Positions 7,715 to 19,886 are shown, counted from the first letter of the stretch. The stretch: DNA of 64,000 nucleotides from Tritrichomonas musculus (GCA_039105265.1 JAPFFF010000049.1:124001-188000); one strand, 5' to 3'. Translations and numbers: made by a program. The notes: generated by a model from the letters alone, not told the origin.

Positions 7715-10700
7715 ATGTCATTGGCACTGTATTCTTCAAAGAGCAAGGAAGCATATAAACTAAAATCAAATGATATAGAAATCACTATTGATGAAGAAGA
7801 TGGTAAAAGACTAAACATCGAAAACACTATTGAACCTGGCGAAATGGTGCAATTTAATTGTATCTACAACAAAGCTGAAATAGATGAAAAAATAGTTGGT
7901 GATTATCTTGAGAAGCATGGAGGACTTGATGGTTTTGGTGCCTTAAATATTATGGCAGGGAAAGGGATTACTACATTTACTGAAAGTGGAAGATTACATG
8001 AAAATGATTATGTGGCCAATCTAAATAAATTATATGAACGATTAAGTACTAATGCCACAAATTTAAGAACATATCTAACTAAACTTCAAGAAGACATCAT
8101 TAAAAATATTGGTTCTGCTGAATTGTTACCAGGTTCAGAACTATTAATTATTGAAAATGAAATATCAACAAAAGAAGTAGATGTTAGTTCATATTCAAAA
8201 CTAATTGCCGCGTTAGGAAACAATAATACTGGTATCTTAAGTACAATCGACCATCTTTATACAGCTTTAGGAGAATTAGATACTTTTTCTGTTTCTGATT
8301 TCTTGGCAACAACATTACAAAAGAATGAGACCATGACAACAATAATAGAAAACAAAGCGGAAAATATATATGAAGCAACACAAGAAAATATTGAAAAATA
8401 TACAGAACTGGTCTCTACAATCAAAAGTTTAAGTGAATCATTGAAAAATATTTTAATCGTTGAGAAGAGCTTAAACCTGAAATATATTAACGAAATCAAA
8501 ACAGAAAAGCCTGAAGAAGAGATACCATTAGCCGTTCAAGAAGATGAGAAACAATACATTTACACATATCAGACCGCAAATGAACATGCAGATACATTAA
8601 CAGAAATAATAAATCTTATCAATAAATCTACAGAAAATATTGAAAAATGGTTAAAGAAAATAGAAGAAACAAAGACAACAGGGATAGATTTTACAAAGCT
8701 GAGTGAATTAAAAGTGATACAGAAAAATCAAACATCATATGAAACCAAACCCCAATCCCTCACAACATTTAATGATGTTATTACAAATTTGAGCACAAAT
8801 AATGAAAATATTAGTAATTGGATTAATAAAGTAGAAAATGAATCCATTGTGGCATTAGAATTATTAGAATCATTTGGTCCTGAGGTTCCAATAATAGTAT
8901 TAAATGAAACTACCAAAGAACCAGAAATAAAAACAGTAAAAATAGAAATTGTTTCCTTCAGTATCTACAACAGCCTGTTGTAGTCCCTGATTTTATTGTA
9001 GATACTGAAGGAAACAATTATCTTTTTCCAACAAAAGAAGAAATAGATAGAATACGTGAAAAATATAAAAATCAATTAAAAGTACCATTACCAGTTGACA
9101 ATTCAACAGGAATAACTATTCTTGTATATGTCGCTATAGAATCTATAGAAGAGGGATTAATTTGGATTAAAAATATGGTCTATAATATTTTATCGACATT
9201 CGTTGGATTTGTAATGCAACCGATTTCAATTCTAAATAAAATAGAGGATATAGAAGTGTTGGTTTGCATTAAGGTAAATGAAGAATATGCTTTCAAAAAA
9301 TTGGTGATAAGTAATGAAAAGACCAGTAGTGATTCTACAGATATCACCGTACCAGATGATGCATTAGTTGAAAAGACAGAAGGACAGTTTGTGGATAAAG
9401 ATAATAATGTAAAATTTAGTACGAATGATTTAGCAGATATTGCTGAATTACAGAAAAATAATGTCACTGTTAAAACAAATCTAACGGACTCAATTAATAT
9501 TGTAATCAATTCATACAAAACATTATGGATAGTTATTAAGCATACTTTCTCAATCTTAAATAGTTGGGTTTTAAATCCTGGAGCTCATTTTGCTATTAAC
9601 TCATCTAAATTTTTATGGAATAATTTAATAACACCTGGACTCAGATATGGTATTGATGAATATGGAAAAATAAAGAAATATGTAATAAATTGGGGAGATG
9701 ATAATGAATTTCTACCAACACCAGCAGAAGATGATTCAGAAATATTAAAATATTTGAAAGACAAAACATTAAAGACAACTGAAATAACAATTAAAACATG
9801 GGAAGATTTAACTAATTTTTTAAAATATTTTCCGCCTAAATTCTATTTGGTTTTTGGAAGCATGATTTATACTATAGCTGTACTATCAGGTGATTGCGTG
9901 AGAAATTCAGAATTATTAGAAGAAGATGAATTGCCTGATGGATTAGAAGAAATATTCACTCCAAATAAATATTCAATAGTCGATACAATTTATAAATTAA
10001 TACGCAAATTAAACAATCATATTAAAAATCATCCATCATCATCAGGTGATTCTAATTTTACAATTAAAAATGGTTATCCAGAATATGAAATCAAAAATGA
10101 TGATATCAAACCAAGTTCACTTGAAAAAACAATTCGATTAGATGATACTGAAATCACTAAAAAATATAATATCTTGACTGTTGATATCCCTGTTGAATTA
10201 AAAACAAAACTTCTGACAATAAAAGAACATACTAATATTTTCAAAATTACATTGCGAAAGAATGTAGTATATGATGAGCAAGGAAATTATATCAGAGAAT
10301 TTTATATATATGTTTTCATAATAAATTTATTGCACCAATAGTAATCAAGAGAGAAAATGGTTGCTATTTATATAATTCATCGGAAATATCAGATACAACA
10401 TCAATTGCTTTCGATCAAGAACTAGATTTTAATCCATATGACTTATATCTCAGAGGTGAGCTATCAATTAATTATGAGCCTTCACAAGAGGCTTTAGTTT
10501 CAACAAAACCAGTAGTTAAGTGTGATATTATTGAAGCTGATAATGCATTAAAATTACAGAAATCAGATATATATTATTTCTACAAACCATCAAAAATTAT
10601 TGATGAAGATGCATATTATAAAATGATTTATGAGATCCCAACAAATTATGTTTTCCCTAACAATATGCAATTTGTGTTCAAAGAATATTGTTTTGGTAAT

Positions 10701-13700
10701 GAATGGAAACTAACATGGAATGGAACTAATTGGAACGGTGATAATATCAAAGGAAGAAGTAATGGAAAAGTAATCTATAAATTAAAGAAGAATGATAATA
10801 AAGATCCTTTTGGTTCTCATGGATGCTATATAATGTGTAAGCATGATGAATGGAATCAAAAATTTGTTCCATCAAGAGGCAGTGAATCTGAGAATTTTAT
10901 GGAATACTTATGGACGAAAGGAAAAGTAGAAGTATCTGTTAAAACAAAAAATGGAGTTGTTCATCCGGCTTCAGATTATAGCCTACATCTGAATTGGTAT
11001 CCTGCTGATATAAAATTTGAAGGATATGATTTATTGGGAATTGATTGCGTAATAACAGAAATAGATTCATCTAAAATAAAAGTTAATGAAATAGAAAAAA
11101 TTTTCGCAGATATTTATGCACGAGCAATACTATTTACAATGACAAAATATAATGATGTGGCAACAAGGCTAGAGTTTTCACCAGGTTCTTATCATAACGA
11201 TAATACAAATCATGTATCACATGTTGATATAGATGCCATATTAGATACCATAGAGAAAATAAATTATAAAGTATCTGGTTCAAAGAGTTTTGATAAAAAT
11301 ATAGAGCTCTATCTTTACAAACAATATACAGATCCAGTAGATGAAGTAAATTGGGATTCAACAACTAATCCTTTCGATTACATTATCAAACAACAATTTT
11401 ATGAAATAATTCCGAGGCCTGATGCTGCAACAACATTATACACTGATTACAATATTACATCATCAAAAATAATTACTGCAGATAATATTACAACGATGAG
11501 AAGTGATTTAAATTTGGTTACTAATAATGTAGATGTGATGAGTTATGATGTAAAAGACTTAACAAATAAAGTGAATAATCTTTCTTCAGAGATGGTTGAC
11601 CAACAAAATAAAACAAAATATCTAAAAGTAAGAACAGACCAAATCGAAATTGTTGCTGATGTTGCATTAGCATTTGGTATTGCTGGAACAGTCATGGGAG
11701 GAACAAGTTTAGGCTTACAATTAAGTGCTCGAGGAGTTCAGACAGCATCTCGAACTGTTAATGGTGCTTCAAAAGCGGGTGGTCAATTACAGGGATTATT
11801 ATCTGATATCAGTGAAGATGTTAGTTCGGATGCGGGTTCCAGTATGCTAGATATTATTAAAGATGGCAGTGAATTACCTGATATCGGGATGGACCCTTAT
11901 ATGAGAACAGTCCAGACAACTACCGATTTGACTCCAATTCTTGAATGGTGCAATAAAGAAACCAGTTCTCTACCAGCAATTAAATTTAGCAGTGAATATG
12001 ATGATCCAGATAAATTAGTCACAACAATTAATGGTGTAATGGATATTTGCAATAGATTTAGAAGTTCATTAAAACCAACATTTAAAGCAATTACCACAAA
12101 AATCAATGAAATAAATAATGACTATATTTCAAAGAATGAATTGGTTAGAGATGACATAATAGATGTTGTTGGTAAATTTGTTAATGGCGAGGTTCATTTG
12201 GAGGCTGAAGACACAATAACAGATGGAACAATCAAAGCACGATTTTTGGTGCAAAAAGTTAGTGAATACAATGATGTTGATTATGAAGAGAATATAGTTA
12301 CTATTAATATTACTGGTGGAACAATTAATTACCAAGGAACAAATGATTTTCCTAGCTGCACTATGAATGACAAAACATTTGTTATATCAAACCCAAATAA
12401 ACATAGGGCTAGTGGAATCAGCATCAAAGAAAATACAGCAAAAAGAAGAATGGAATTTACTACAAATGATTTAGCCTATACTTGTGATATAGATGCTTTA
12501 CATAAGAAGATAGATACATTAAATGATTTTACAAATTCAAATATAATTAATAATGTTGTATCTAAAACTGAATTGACTAGAGAAGATATTATTGATGTAG
12601 TTGCAGAAACTGATGGTACAACGATTACTTTAACTGCTGAAGATACCATAAGCAATGGCATGATAGTGTTTAAAATATATTTAGCAAATGCTCAAAAAAA
12701 TTGCTACTTCAGGTTTGAAGAAAGTGAGATAACAGAATATAAAGGAGTATCAGAAAACATAACATTAGGGGATGTTGTCATAAAACCTCTGGCCAGAAGT
12801 GAAGAATTTAGGGCCGTATGGTTAAATTCTTACGAGAAGAATGACAATATAATTACCATACATAGTACTCATACATCCAAAATAACAGGGGTTGTAATTC
12901 AAGGAAATTCATGTACGAGGAATATGACATTTACAACAAATGATTTAGCATATACTTGTGATATAGATGCATTACATAAAAAGATTGATGCTTTGGTTGC
13001 TAATTCACATAATAATGATGCTATAATGACTACTGCATTAGATGAATTCCCAACTGTTGATGAAGTAAATGAAGCATTAGATGAATTAAAAAATAATATG
13101 GTTAATATTGATAACCTGTATACGAAAGAAGAAGCGGATGCAAAATATGCTTTGAAAAGTGAGATTCCTGAAATCCCTGATGATTATGCGACAGTCGACG
13201 ATCTGGATCGATATGCTTTGAAGAAAGACGTCTCCAAATATATAGAGAAAAATGATTTGATATATAAAGATGCTGTCGATGTGCCTTTTGAAAATGTCCG
13301 AGATAGTGAAGGAAGGTGGGAAGCCAAAATAAAAATGACTAGGGGAACTCATCTTGTTGGAACGATTACTGATGCTGGCGTGGTCAAGAATTTTGATTTT
13401 CTGTTTGATTATGATGCAGATGTCCCTGAGAATAGCGAAATATATATCAATATAGAAATTGATGGAAAAAATTATAACGTAAATTATTATGAAAATGAGA
13501 CTGATGATTGGCGCTTTTATATCGAAAGTGAAACAGGAAATTTAGATACCAAATTAAAACTAGCGGAAAAAATAATTAAACAAGATGAAATAGTTTTGAA
13601 AACAGATAATCGAATCGATTTAGAGAAAACTTTTGAGAATGCTTTGGTTGAATTCATCAAAAATGATAGATACAAGAATATTTCTGATAATCCAAAAACA

Positions 13701-13943
13701 TATATTGGTTATTTCTATTTTGTTAATGGAGAATTTGAACTCAGATTTAAATTTATTCCAAGGAATTCTAATGATAAATATATGCTTTTACAATATGATT
13801 CTGTTGATGGTGAATTTTGTATTGAATTGCTATTGAACATTTATTCAAACTCTGGAACATTCGTCATATTTTCAAAAGTTGGAGAATTTAAATATAGAAT
13901 CGTGAAAGATTTAACCATTGAAACTGTTTATGATGAAAAATAA
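7715..13943 (+). pseudogene. Very long phage-like fibre gene of element 1 (broken)
   Basis: Over 6 kb of same-strand coding sequence in about three long open segments. The first ATG at 7715 gives MSLALYSSKSKEAYKL; the first segment is helical, coiled-coil-like and Asn/Thr rich. The last segment has two copies of a unit containing FTTNDLAYTCDIDALHKKID. It is followed by YTKEEADAKYALKSEIPE and YALKKD repeats, which are typical of trimeric phage tail fibres, and by beta-rich repeats of about 100 residues. Elements 2 and 3 carry shorter fibre genes with the same repeat style. Likely role: receptor-binding fibre of the virion. About two breaks are seen besides the later insertion. Confidence 0.65.
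8947..9019 (+). repeat. Fold-back repeat with 24-bp perfect arms
   Basis: Arms 8947-8970 and 8996-9019 are perfect reverse complements around a 25-base spacer. A second, overlapping palindrome CTACAACAGCCTGTTGTAG (8965-8983) would compete with the long stem. It lies in the fibre region of element 1. Confidence 0.9.
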
Positions 13944-14251
13944 TATTTTTCATCCCGAAATATTGAGAGGGGAAATTTCCGTCCTAAACTCCAAAAAATG
14001 TTCCCGGGAAGAGATTAAATTGAATGGAATTATAAAAAATAGGAAAAAAAAATTTTAATTTTTTGACCAATTAATCATAGAAAATAATTCCTTTTTTTCT
14101 AGAATTAATTGAAAATATTCAATGCATTTTTCTTTTTTTTATTTAATTTTTTCATATTAAACCACAACTTTTTCTTAACTTCCCATTTTCTCAAGCCATT
14201 TTATAATTCAAAATAATAAACTTTTTCTGAACTTCCCCATTTTCCTAACTA
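13944..14251. other. AT-rich noncoding stretch
   Basis: No supportable gene. It holds the left 11-bp direct repeat at 14005 and two variants of a CTTTTTCT-AACTTCCCCATTT motif (around 14170-14190 and 14221-14245) that recurs as part of the palindrome at 15007-15103. Confidence 0.6.
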
Positions 14252-14993
14252 TAGTGGTCCTAAAAAATATTGATAAGAAATTTGAGAGAAATTTTCATGT
14301 TTCATTGAAAAAATTGAGAAAATTTATTTAAAAATAATTTGAGAGAATTTTAAAAGTTCTTTCAAATTCATTCAAATTTAATGACCTATTCATGAATTTA
14401 TGAATCAATTGTTGGTCAATCTTTTGACCTTTTATTTATTTGTTTTCTTTACCAAAAAATACAAACGAACGCTATAATTTAATCGCAAGTGGTTCTGCAA
14501 TCGCACAATTTTAATAAAAGCAAAACAGCTGATGCATTAAGTATTTCGTTAAATTGCGTCAAAGCAGTAGCTAAATAGATTGATGAAGGGAGACCAGAAA
14601 AAACACAACCTTGCCGACCACAAATATTAACAAATGAAATCAAGTATTTCATATGCGTTAAAGCAATAATGTTTCCTGAAATCCCTGGAGCTGAAATGGC
14701 AAATGTTTCCTGAACACAAATTTTATTCTTTATATGGAATAATCTAAGTTTAGCAACAAACAATTCTTTGATTGATTCTTTTCCAAAGAAATTGAAACAA
14801 TGCCTCGAAGTGCAAGGCAATCAAGTATGATTTTAATTTTAATTTTTAATAAAAAATCAACTTTTTCAATTGCCGAAAAAATATTGATAAGAAATTTAAC
14901 TTTTTAAATTAAAAATTTTAAAAATAAAATAACTTTTGTTAACGACGATTAACTATTGAATTCATTTCTTATCAATATTTTTTAGGAACACTA
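14252..14993 (+). mobile_element. Short Tc1/mariner-like transposon relic with 30-bp TIRs
   Basis: TIRs at 14252-14281 and 14964-14993 match over 30 bp with one mismatch, and both begin with TA, the target typical of Tc1/mariner elements. The inner part of the TIR (AAAAAATATTGATAAGAAAT) recurs at about 14876. The 742-bp unit contains the N-terminal part of a transposase-like gene on the plus strand, so this is a deleted copy of a larger transposon. Confidence 0.7.
14483..14830 (+). pseudogene. Transposase N-terminal (helix-turn-helix) relic
   Basis: Plus-strand translation gives KTADALSISLNCVKAVAK, then a DEGRPEKTQPCRPQIL segment and a helical region with FPEIPGAEMA. This is the arrangement of the paired helix-turn-helix DNA-binding half of Tc1/mariner and related transposases (GRP hook between two HTH units). 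The frame has two in-frame stops (TAG near 14551, TGA near 14713) and no catalytic DDE half, so it is dead. The opposite-strand open frame of 113 codons over the same stretch is its shadow. Confidence 0.65.
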
Positions 14994-15006
14994 TATTTCC
15001 CAAGTC

Positions 15007-15103
15007 AAAAAGTTTAACTTTTTCATACAAATTTCAATACTTCCCCATTCCCGGGAATGGGGAAATGGGGAAATGGGGAAGTTTAGAAAAAGTTAAACTT
15101 TTT
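15007..15103. repeat. Palindromic stem with perfect 17-bp outer arms
   Basis: AAAAAGTTTAACTTTTT at 15007-15023 is the exact reverse complement of 15087-15103. Between them lies CCCCATTCCCGGGAATGGGG (15043-15062), a perfect 20-bp palindrome, followed by GGGGAAAT iterations. It ends 57 bp before the ATG of the next gene. It could be a MITE-like element or part of that gene's upstream region. Confidence 0.8.
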
Positions 15104-15160
15104 GAGTATGAATTGGTCTGATAATTGGAAATATTAACTATATTTTCCCTATTGAAAGCA

Positions 15161-15931
15161 ATGGATATAACCTACAAGGAAAGTGACGCATTCGATAGTT
15201 TAGCAACACTTTCAACCGAGCTAGAAAAAAACAAGGTAGACCAATTATTATCATTCAAAACAGATCTTTCCATTTCGATAACTCAGCTTGACGGTATTAT
15301 TTCCTCATATGATCAATTTGAAAAAGAAGAGAAACAAATCTTTGAAATATTAGTCGCCTTAAAAATCGATTCTTTCGTAAGTGTTGTAAATATATATAAT
15401 CATATAAGCTTATCAAATTTATTTCTATTTGCTAAAAATCATACAATAGAATTTGAAGAAGATAGGGTTCTAACTTTTTACTTTTCAAATGCAAATATTC
15501 TATCAGATGAAAAATCAAATTCATCGTTAATGATTTTTGTTCAACTCCTTCAAAATAATATAGATTTAATAGATCAAAATAGATTAATAATTATATTTAA
15601 CTTACTTGAATTACCATCTTTTGATATTAAAAATGAATTAATATTTATAATATCTGACTTATACCTGATTCAGAAAAATATTTTTAATGATAGTCAAACT
15701 GTAAGTTTACTTGAACAAATTTCAATTTTTTGCGTTCATTCACAATATCAATTATTAAATGTTGCTACAAATATAATCAATGATAATTTTACAAATGAGA
15801 TAATAATTGAAATGACTTATTCATTTATTGATGATTTGAAGCAATTACACTATGATTTGAAAAATGTTTCTCAATATTTGAATCATTTTTTACAAAATGA
15901 AAAGGTAATGAATATATATTCATTTTTATAA
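15161..15931 (+). CDS. Unidentified 256-aa helical protein
   Basis: The first ATG in the frame is at 15161 (MDITYKES); 12 codons upstream are open but start from TTG. The protein is acidic and almost wholly helical. Leucine/isoleucine-rich segments repeat every 40 residues or so (for example LIDQNRLIIIFNLLELPSF), as in armadillo/HEAT-type repeats. No catalytic motif, signal peptide or membrane helix is seen. It lies between a palindrome and a satellite array, and has no relative in the Polintons here. It may be a host gene or a cargo gene of the inserted segment. No TCA-type initiator is evident just upstream. Confidence 0.55.
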   Translation: MDITYKESDAFDSLATLSTELEKNKVDQLLSFKTDLSISITQLDGIISSYDQFEKEEKQIFEILVALKIDSFVSVVNIYNHISLSNLFLFAKNHTIEFEEDRVLTFYFSNANILSDEKSNSSLMIFVQLLQNNIDLIDQNRLIIIFNLLELPSFDIKNELIFIISDLYLIQKNIFNDSQTVSLLEQISIFCVHSQYQLLNVATNIINDNFTNEIIIEMTYSFIDDLKQLHYDLKNVSQYLNHFLQNEKVMNIYSFL

Positions 15932-16064
15932 TAAAATATTATTATATTCAAAAGCAATTATTTGGTTAACAATATTATTATCATAATTATCATTAATAAT
16001 GTATCAATTTGAAAACTTTTTTGATTTGTAAATAACAAAGCAAAATGAAATAACAATCATTATT

Positions 16065-16548
16065 AAATTATATGAGTAAATTTCATACATCATGATTTCT
16101 ATTTGATATCATGTTAAAAGTTGCCCAGTTTAAATTATACGAGTTAATTTCATACATCATGATTTCTATTTGATATCATGTTAAAAGTTGCCCAGTTTAA
16201 ATTATACGAGTAAATTTCATACATCATGATTTCTATTTGATATCATGTTAAAAGTTGCCCAGTTTAAATTATACGAGTTAATTTCATACATCATGATTTC
16301 TATTTGATATCATGTTAAAAGTTGCCCAGTTTAAATTATACGAGTTAATTTCATACATCATGATTTCTATTTGATATCATGTTAAAAGTTGCCCAGTTTA
16401 AATTATACGAGTAAATTTCATACATCATGATTTCTATTTGATATCATGTTAAAAGTTGCCCAGTTTAAATTATACGAGTAAATTTCATACATCATGATTT
16501 CTATTTGATATCATGTTAAAAGTTGCTCAGTTTAAATTATACGAGTAA
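16065..16548. repeat. 67-bp tandem satellite, seven full copies
   Basis: Unit starts at 16065, 16132, 16199, 16266, 16333, 16400 and 16467, with a 15-bp partial copy from 16534. Copies are nearly identical and differ mainly by A/T swaps in GAGTAAATTT versus GAGTTAATTT. Each unit contains a CATGAT...ATCATG hairpin. The period is not a multiple of three, so it is noncoding. There are no unique spacers, so it is not a CRISPR array. Confidence 0.95.
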
Positions 16549-16805
16549 TACTTCCAAATTATAAGCATTCCAGTTTTTGTTTGATATTTTATTAAGCTTG
16601 ATCCAAAAACAATGTTTAAGACAAAATATTTTATTTTATAATCAATTATAAATCTGAAAACAGATCAAGAATTTCTCCAAAGAATGTGATTAATTACTGT
16701 ATTGTAGGTTTCATACTTTTTAATTATTTTTTTTTCGCTGTAAACGGTCATAAATTGAAAAGGTTTGGATTTATTTTTAACAAATTAAACCATTTTTTAT
16801 CATAA

Positions 16806-18835
16806 ATGGAACAAAATAAGTCAGGAAATGATGATACTAATGAAAATTCTCATTCTGTTTCACCTGGAAAAGACAACACAAAAGAATTGGGAGACTTAAA
16901 CTATACGAACGGAAGCGGAACTGATTGTGGTTTCTGGAAACATGCCATTAATTCCAAGTATTGTTTTCAATGCGGATATTTTGAGCAAAATGCTGATGGA
17001 GAAATTTTTTGGTGCTCATATGACAAAAGAACCGATCATCACAAACAACAGAAAGGTGTGCACATTCATAAAACAAAAAAGCCAGTTGAATATGGACCTC
17101 TCGATAAACATTTAAGGCAAACAACAACCCATATCAATACTCGATATCAGATATATTCAAAAATAGCTCACTTTACTGCAACTTCAAACTTATCACTCAT
17201 TCAAGGATGTTCTGAAGAGCTGTTTTCTATTATATATGCATCTCTTGATTTTTATAGACATAATTATTCTCAATACGTAAAAACTTCAAATCAGCAAATT
17301 ATTCCAAAAATTGGACCTGAAAAGATTAGAGAGATCATGATTGAAACAGCAGACAAATTGTTAGATCAATCTATCTCCAAATTTAAATATGCAAGATATG
17401 TTAGCATTTGTATAGATGGAGGACAGACTGGTGCAAGGCATTTTATTGACTTTGTGGCTTGGACTAAAATGTCTAGTTTCTCCATTTTCATAAAAGATAC
17501 TCAAAATTTGAATTCAAAAGGCTATGCTGATTTAGCTCTGGAATGCTTAAATCATGAAAGAATAAAGGAATTTCAAAACAAAATTGTTTGCTTTATCGGT
17601 GATGGCTTGAGAGCTCAAGTTTCAGGCTTTGATCCTGAATCTAATGATTCTTATCACCATCGGACTGGTGTTGGTGATTTATCGAAAATCATGTTTTCAC
17701 CTTGCTATAACCACCGCATTCAGAATTCTTTCAAGAAAACTTATCGAGAGAATATATTATTTAAAAAAATGGTGAACAAAGTAAACAAAATTGCTATATT
17801 TTTAAGAAAGCCACCACAAGTAAAGATATTAAAGAAAATATGCCCAGAGCCAATAGTCACTCGTTGGCAATACATTTTCAACATATGCATTTTCATTCAA
17901 GACAATATTGAATGCATCAATAGAATAATTTCTTTACAAGAATCACATTTATATGAAATTGATTTCGATTTTGAGTTTTTCTTGAATGTTTTGCATCCGT
18001 TAAGATCTGCTACTATTGTATTTAGTACAAAATACATGTTGTTTGAGTGATGTTTATCCCATAATTGTTGCAGTCATTAAACAATATGAAGAACTTAGGC
18101 CTAAATATCAAGAAGATATATACAAACAAATTATCAATGAACTTATAAATAATATAAAGTATTATACATTAACATCACCGCAGCAATCTATAATATTACT
18201 TGCTTACATATTAACACCACAAGGAAGATCAGCAATGTTTAAATCAGAAAATGGATATCTTCCAGAAAAAAAGGAAAAATATATTTCATTTGAACCTATA
18301 CGACTTCCTGATTTACTATCAAAAAAGTTCACAGAGAATGAAGAAGTTAATATAGATGCGCTCATTGATATGGTGACTGAAGAATCACCAAATAAAAATG
18401 ACGATATTGATTTTCTCAAACAGAATGATGATGATTTTGAGCTTGAGCAGCAAAACGAAAATCGTTCTGTATATGAAAAATGCAGAGATGCAATTTCAAA
18501 ATTGATAAAATATTTGAAAATAAATATAAATGAACATATTAATTTATATAGAAAATTACGAGTATGGATAAATACAAAGCACGATTCAATTCCTTTTTAT
18601 GAACAAATTGGGAACAAAGAAGAACCAATGGCATTTTGGATTGAAATATTAAAAAGTGAACAATACCAAGAATGGCATGCTCTTGCAGATATTGCTCTAA
18701 GACTAAATAGCATAGCAGCTACTGAAACTAATTGAGCGAACAATTTCTTTACAAGGATTTATTTCAAAAGATAGATCTCAAAGATCAAAGTCAGATCTCT
18801 TAAATGCCAGATTAATCCATCTACAAAATAAATAA
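16806..18835 (+). pseudogene. hAT-like transposase, frameshifted
   Basis: The ATG at 16806 opens 414 codons; the reading then moves to a second frame (overlap 18016-18050) up to a stop at 18735, and to a third frame ending at 18835. Visible blocks: a cysteine/histidine cluster CFQCGYFE...WCSYD with nearby HH residues (zinc-binding, BED-like); an acidic first catalytic block CIDGGQTG; GDGLRAQ; CYNHRIQNSF and TRWQYIF typical of hAT cores; and the C-terminal ERTISLQGFISKDRS dimerisation block in the last frame. So the copy is dead by two frame changes. TIRs were not identified. Confidence 0.65.
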
Positions 18836-19295
18836 TATGTTTAATCAATAAATATTGTAGAAAATATAATTTTTTGAATTTTTTAATATCTTTTTTATAG
18901 TAATAATTATTTTTTATCACCAAAAATATAATATTACTGAGTAAAGATTATATAACTTTGATATATTATGATAGCATTGATGAAAGACTGTGATTAAGCT
19001 TGATAATATACTATAATAAAAATATTAATTCAATTTAAAATGTTTATATTTAATTCATTTGCTAAAACTTTTGAAATATTAGAACCCTTGGTTCGAAAAA
19101 TTATTATTATTATTATTTTTTTATTTATTTGAATTCAATATTTCTCTCTTTAAGAGGAAAATCACAATTAAATAATTCTCATCTTAATTATTTTTCTGAT
19201 TTACAATAAGGAAATTTGGGTCAATTGTTCTACTTTCAAAAAGTTTATTTTCCCCAAAAAAATTTTTTTTCCCGACCCAACATTGCTTTTTTTTT
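18836..19295. other. AT-rich stretch without a gene
   Basis: No coding support. It contains runs of ATT near 19105 and long homopolymeric A/T tracts near the right edge of the inserted segment. Confidence 0.5.
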
Positions 19296-19306
19296 CGGGA
19301 AGAGAT

Positions 19307-19886
19307 CTTTAAAAAATATCAAACTAATGTTTCAAAAGTTTATTGTACCTTTGATGGTTTTGTAAATATTAGTTCGTCTGTTGATGATTATATGGAAGAC
19401 ATAAATGGTTATTCTGATATTAAATATTTCAAAGTTGTTAGATCAAATGACAAATATCCTGTTGATGATGTTCTTGGATTATTTATGGACTTCTTTGTTT
19501 CATTCAAGAATCATAAAGATGAAGAAAATGAATGGAAAATATTTTATTCTGGCTTTGTTGATTGTGATCTTCAATGGATTGATGAATTAACCGGAATTGT
19601 TTATGATTCAAACAAAAATATTTTAACGATTAGTACCGAGTTCGATTCTGATGCATATGAATTGTTAATAATATTTAAAGAGAAGAGTGGTGAAAAACAT
19701 TTTGTGAGAATTCTCCTCGAATCAAAGATTGCTTTACTCGATGAAATATATGGATCAAAGAAAGTAAAAGTTGTTCAATATCAAGCTACAGATTATAAAT
19801 ATGACTTTAATGTAAGAATGAATTTAGATCAATATCTAGAAAGACAGATTTACATTAAACAATTGAAATGGAATGTGTATCAATAA
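19307..19886 (+). pseudogene. Polinton structural-gene piece right of the insertion
   Basis: The frame is open from the direct repeat to the stop at 19886; the first ATG is at 19392. The protein is acidic and beta-rich, with alternating hydrophobic strands (for example NILTISTEFDSDAYELLII), in the style of the repeats at the end of the element 1 fibre gene. It probably belongs to the same gene region as the sequence left of 14005. I recognise no domain. Confidence 0.45.

Larger units (their letters stand above)
14005..19306. mobile_element. 5.3-kb inserted segment bracketed by an 11-bp direct repeat
   Basis: CGGGAAGAGAT occurs at 14005-14015 and again at 19296-19306. Polinton-like coding sequence lies outside both copies; sequence of a different character (AT-rich, satellite, DNA-transposon relics) lies between. 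This is what a large insertion with an 11-bp target duplication would look like. I could not find convincing terminal inverted repeats for the whole segment, so a composite of several insertions is possible. Confidence 0.45.
1..19886. mobile_element. Polinton/Maverick element 1, old and broken, left end outside window
   Basis: The gene content is Polinton-like: a protein-primed polymerase B, small conserved genes with relatives in the two other Polintons here, and a very long phage-like fibre gene. No TIR is seen; the left end is off the window and the right end lies somewhere between 19886 and about 20230. A 5.3-kb segment is inserted in its structural region at 14005-19306. Integrase, capsid and ATPase genes are not in the visible part and would lie to the left if present. 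About three breaks are visible in its long genes apart from the insertion, so it looks much older than element 2. Confidence 0.75.

Noticed and set aside
14479-14820. 113-codon minus-strand open frame
   Set aside because: It is the opposite strand of a transposase helix-turn-helix relic, which reads sensibly on the plus strand.
15125-15160. Upstream extension of the 256-aa gene
   Set aside because: The extension starts at TTG; the first ATG is at 15161 and fits a eukaryotic start. The same reasoning moved the starts at 1331, 7715, 24187, 25041 and 48477.
16065-16548. CRISPR-like array
   Set aside because: The units are contiguous 67-bp tandem copies with no unique spacers, and no cas genes are present.
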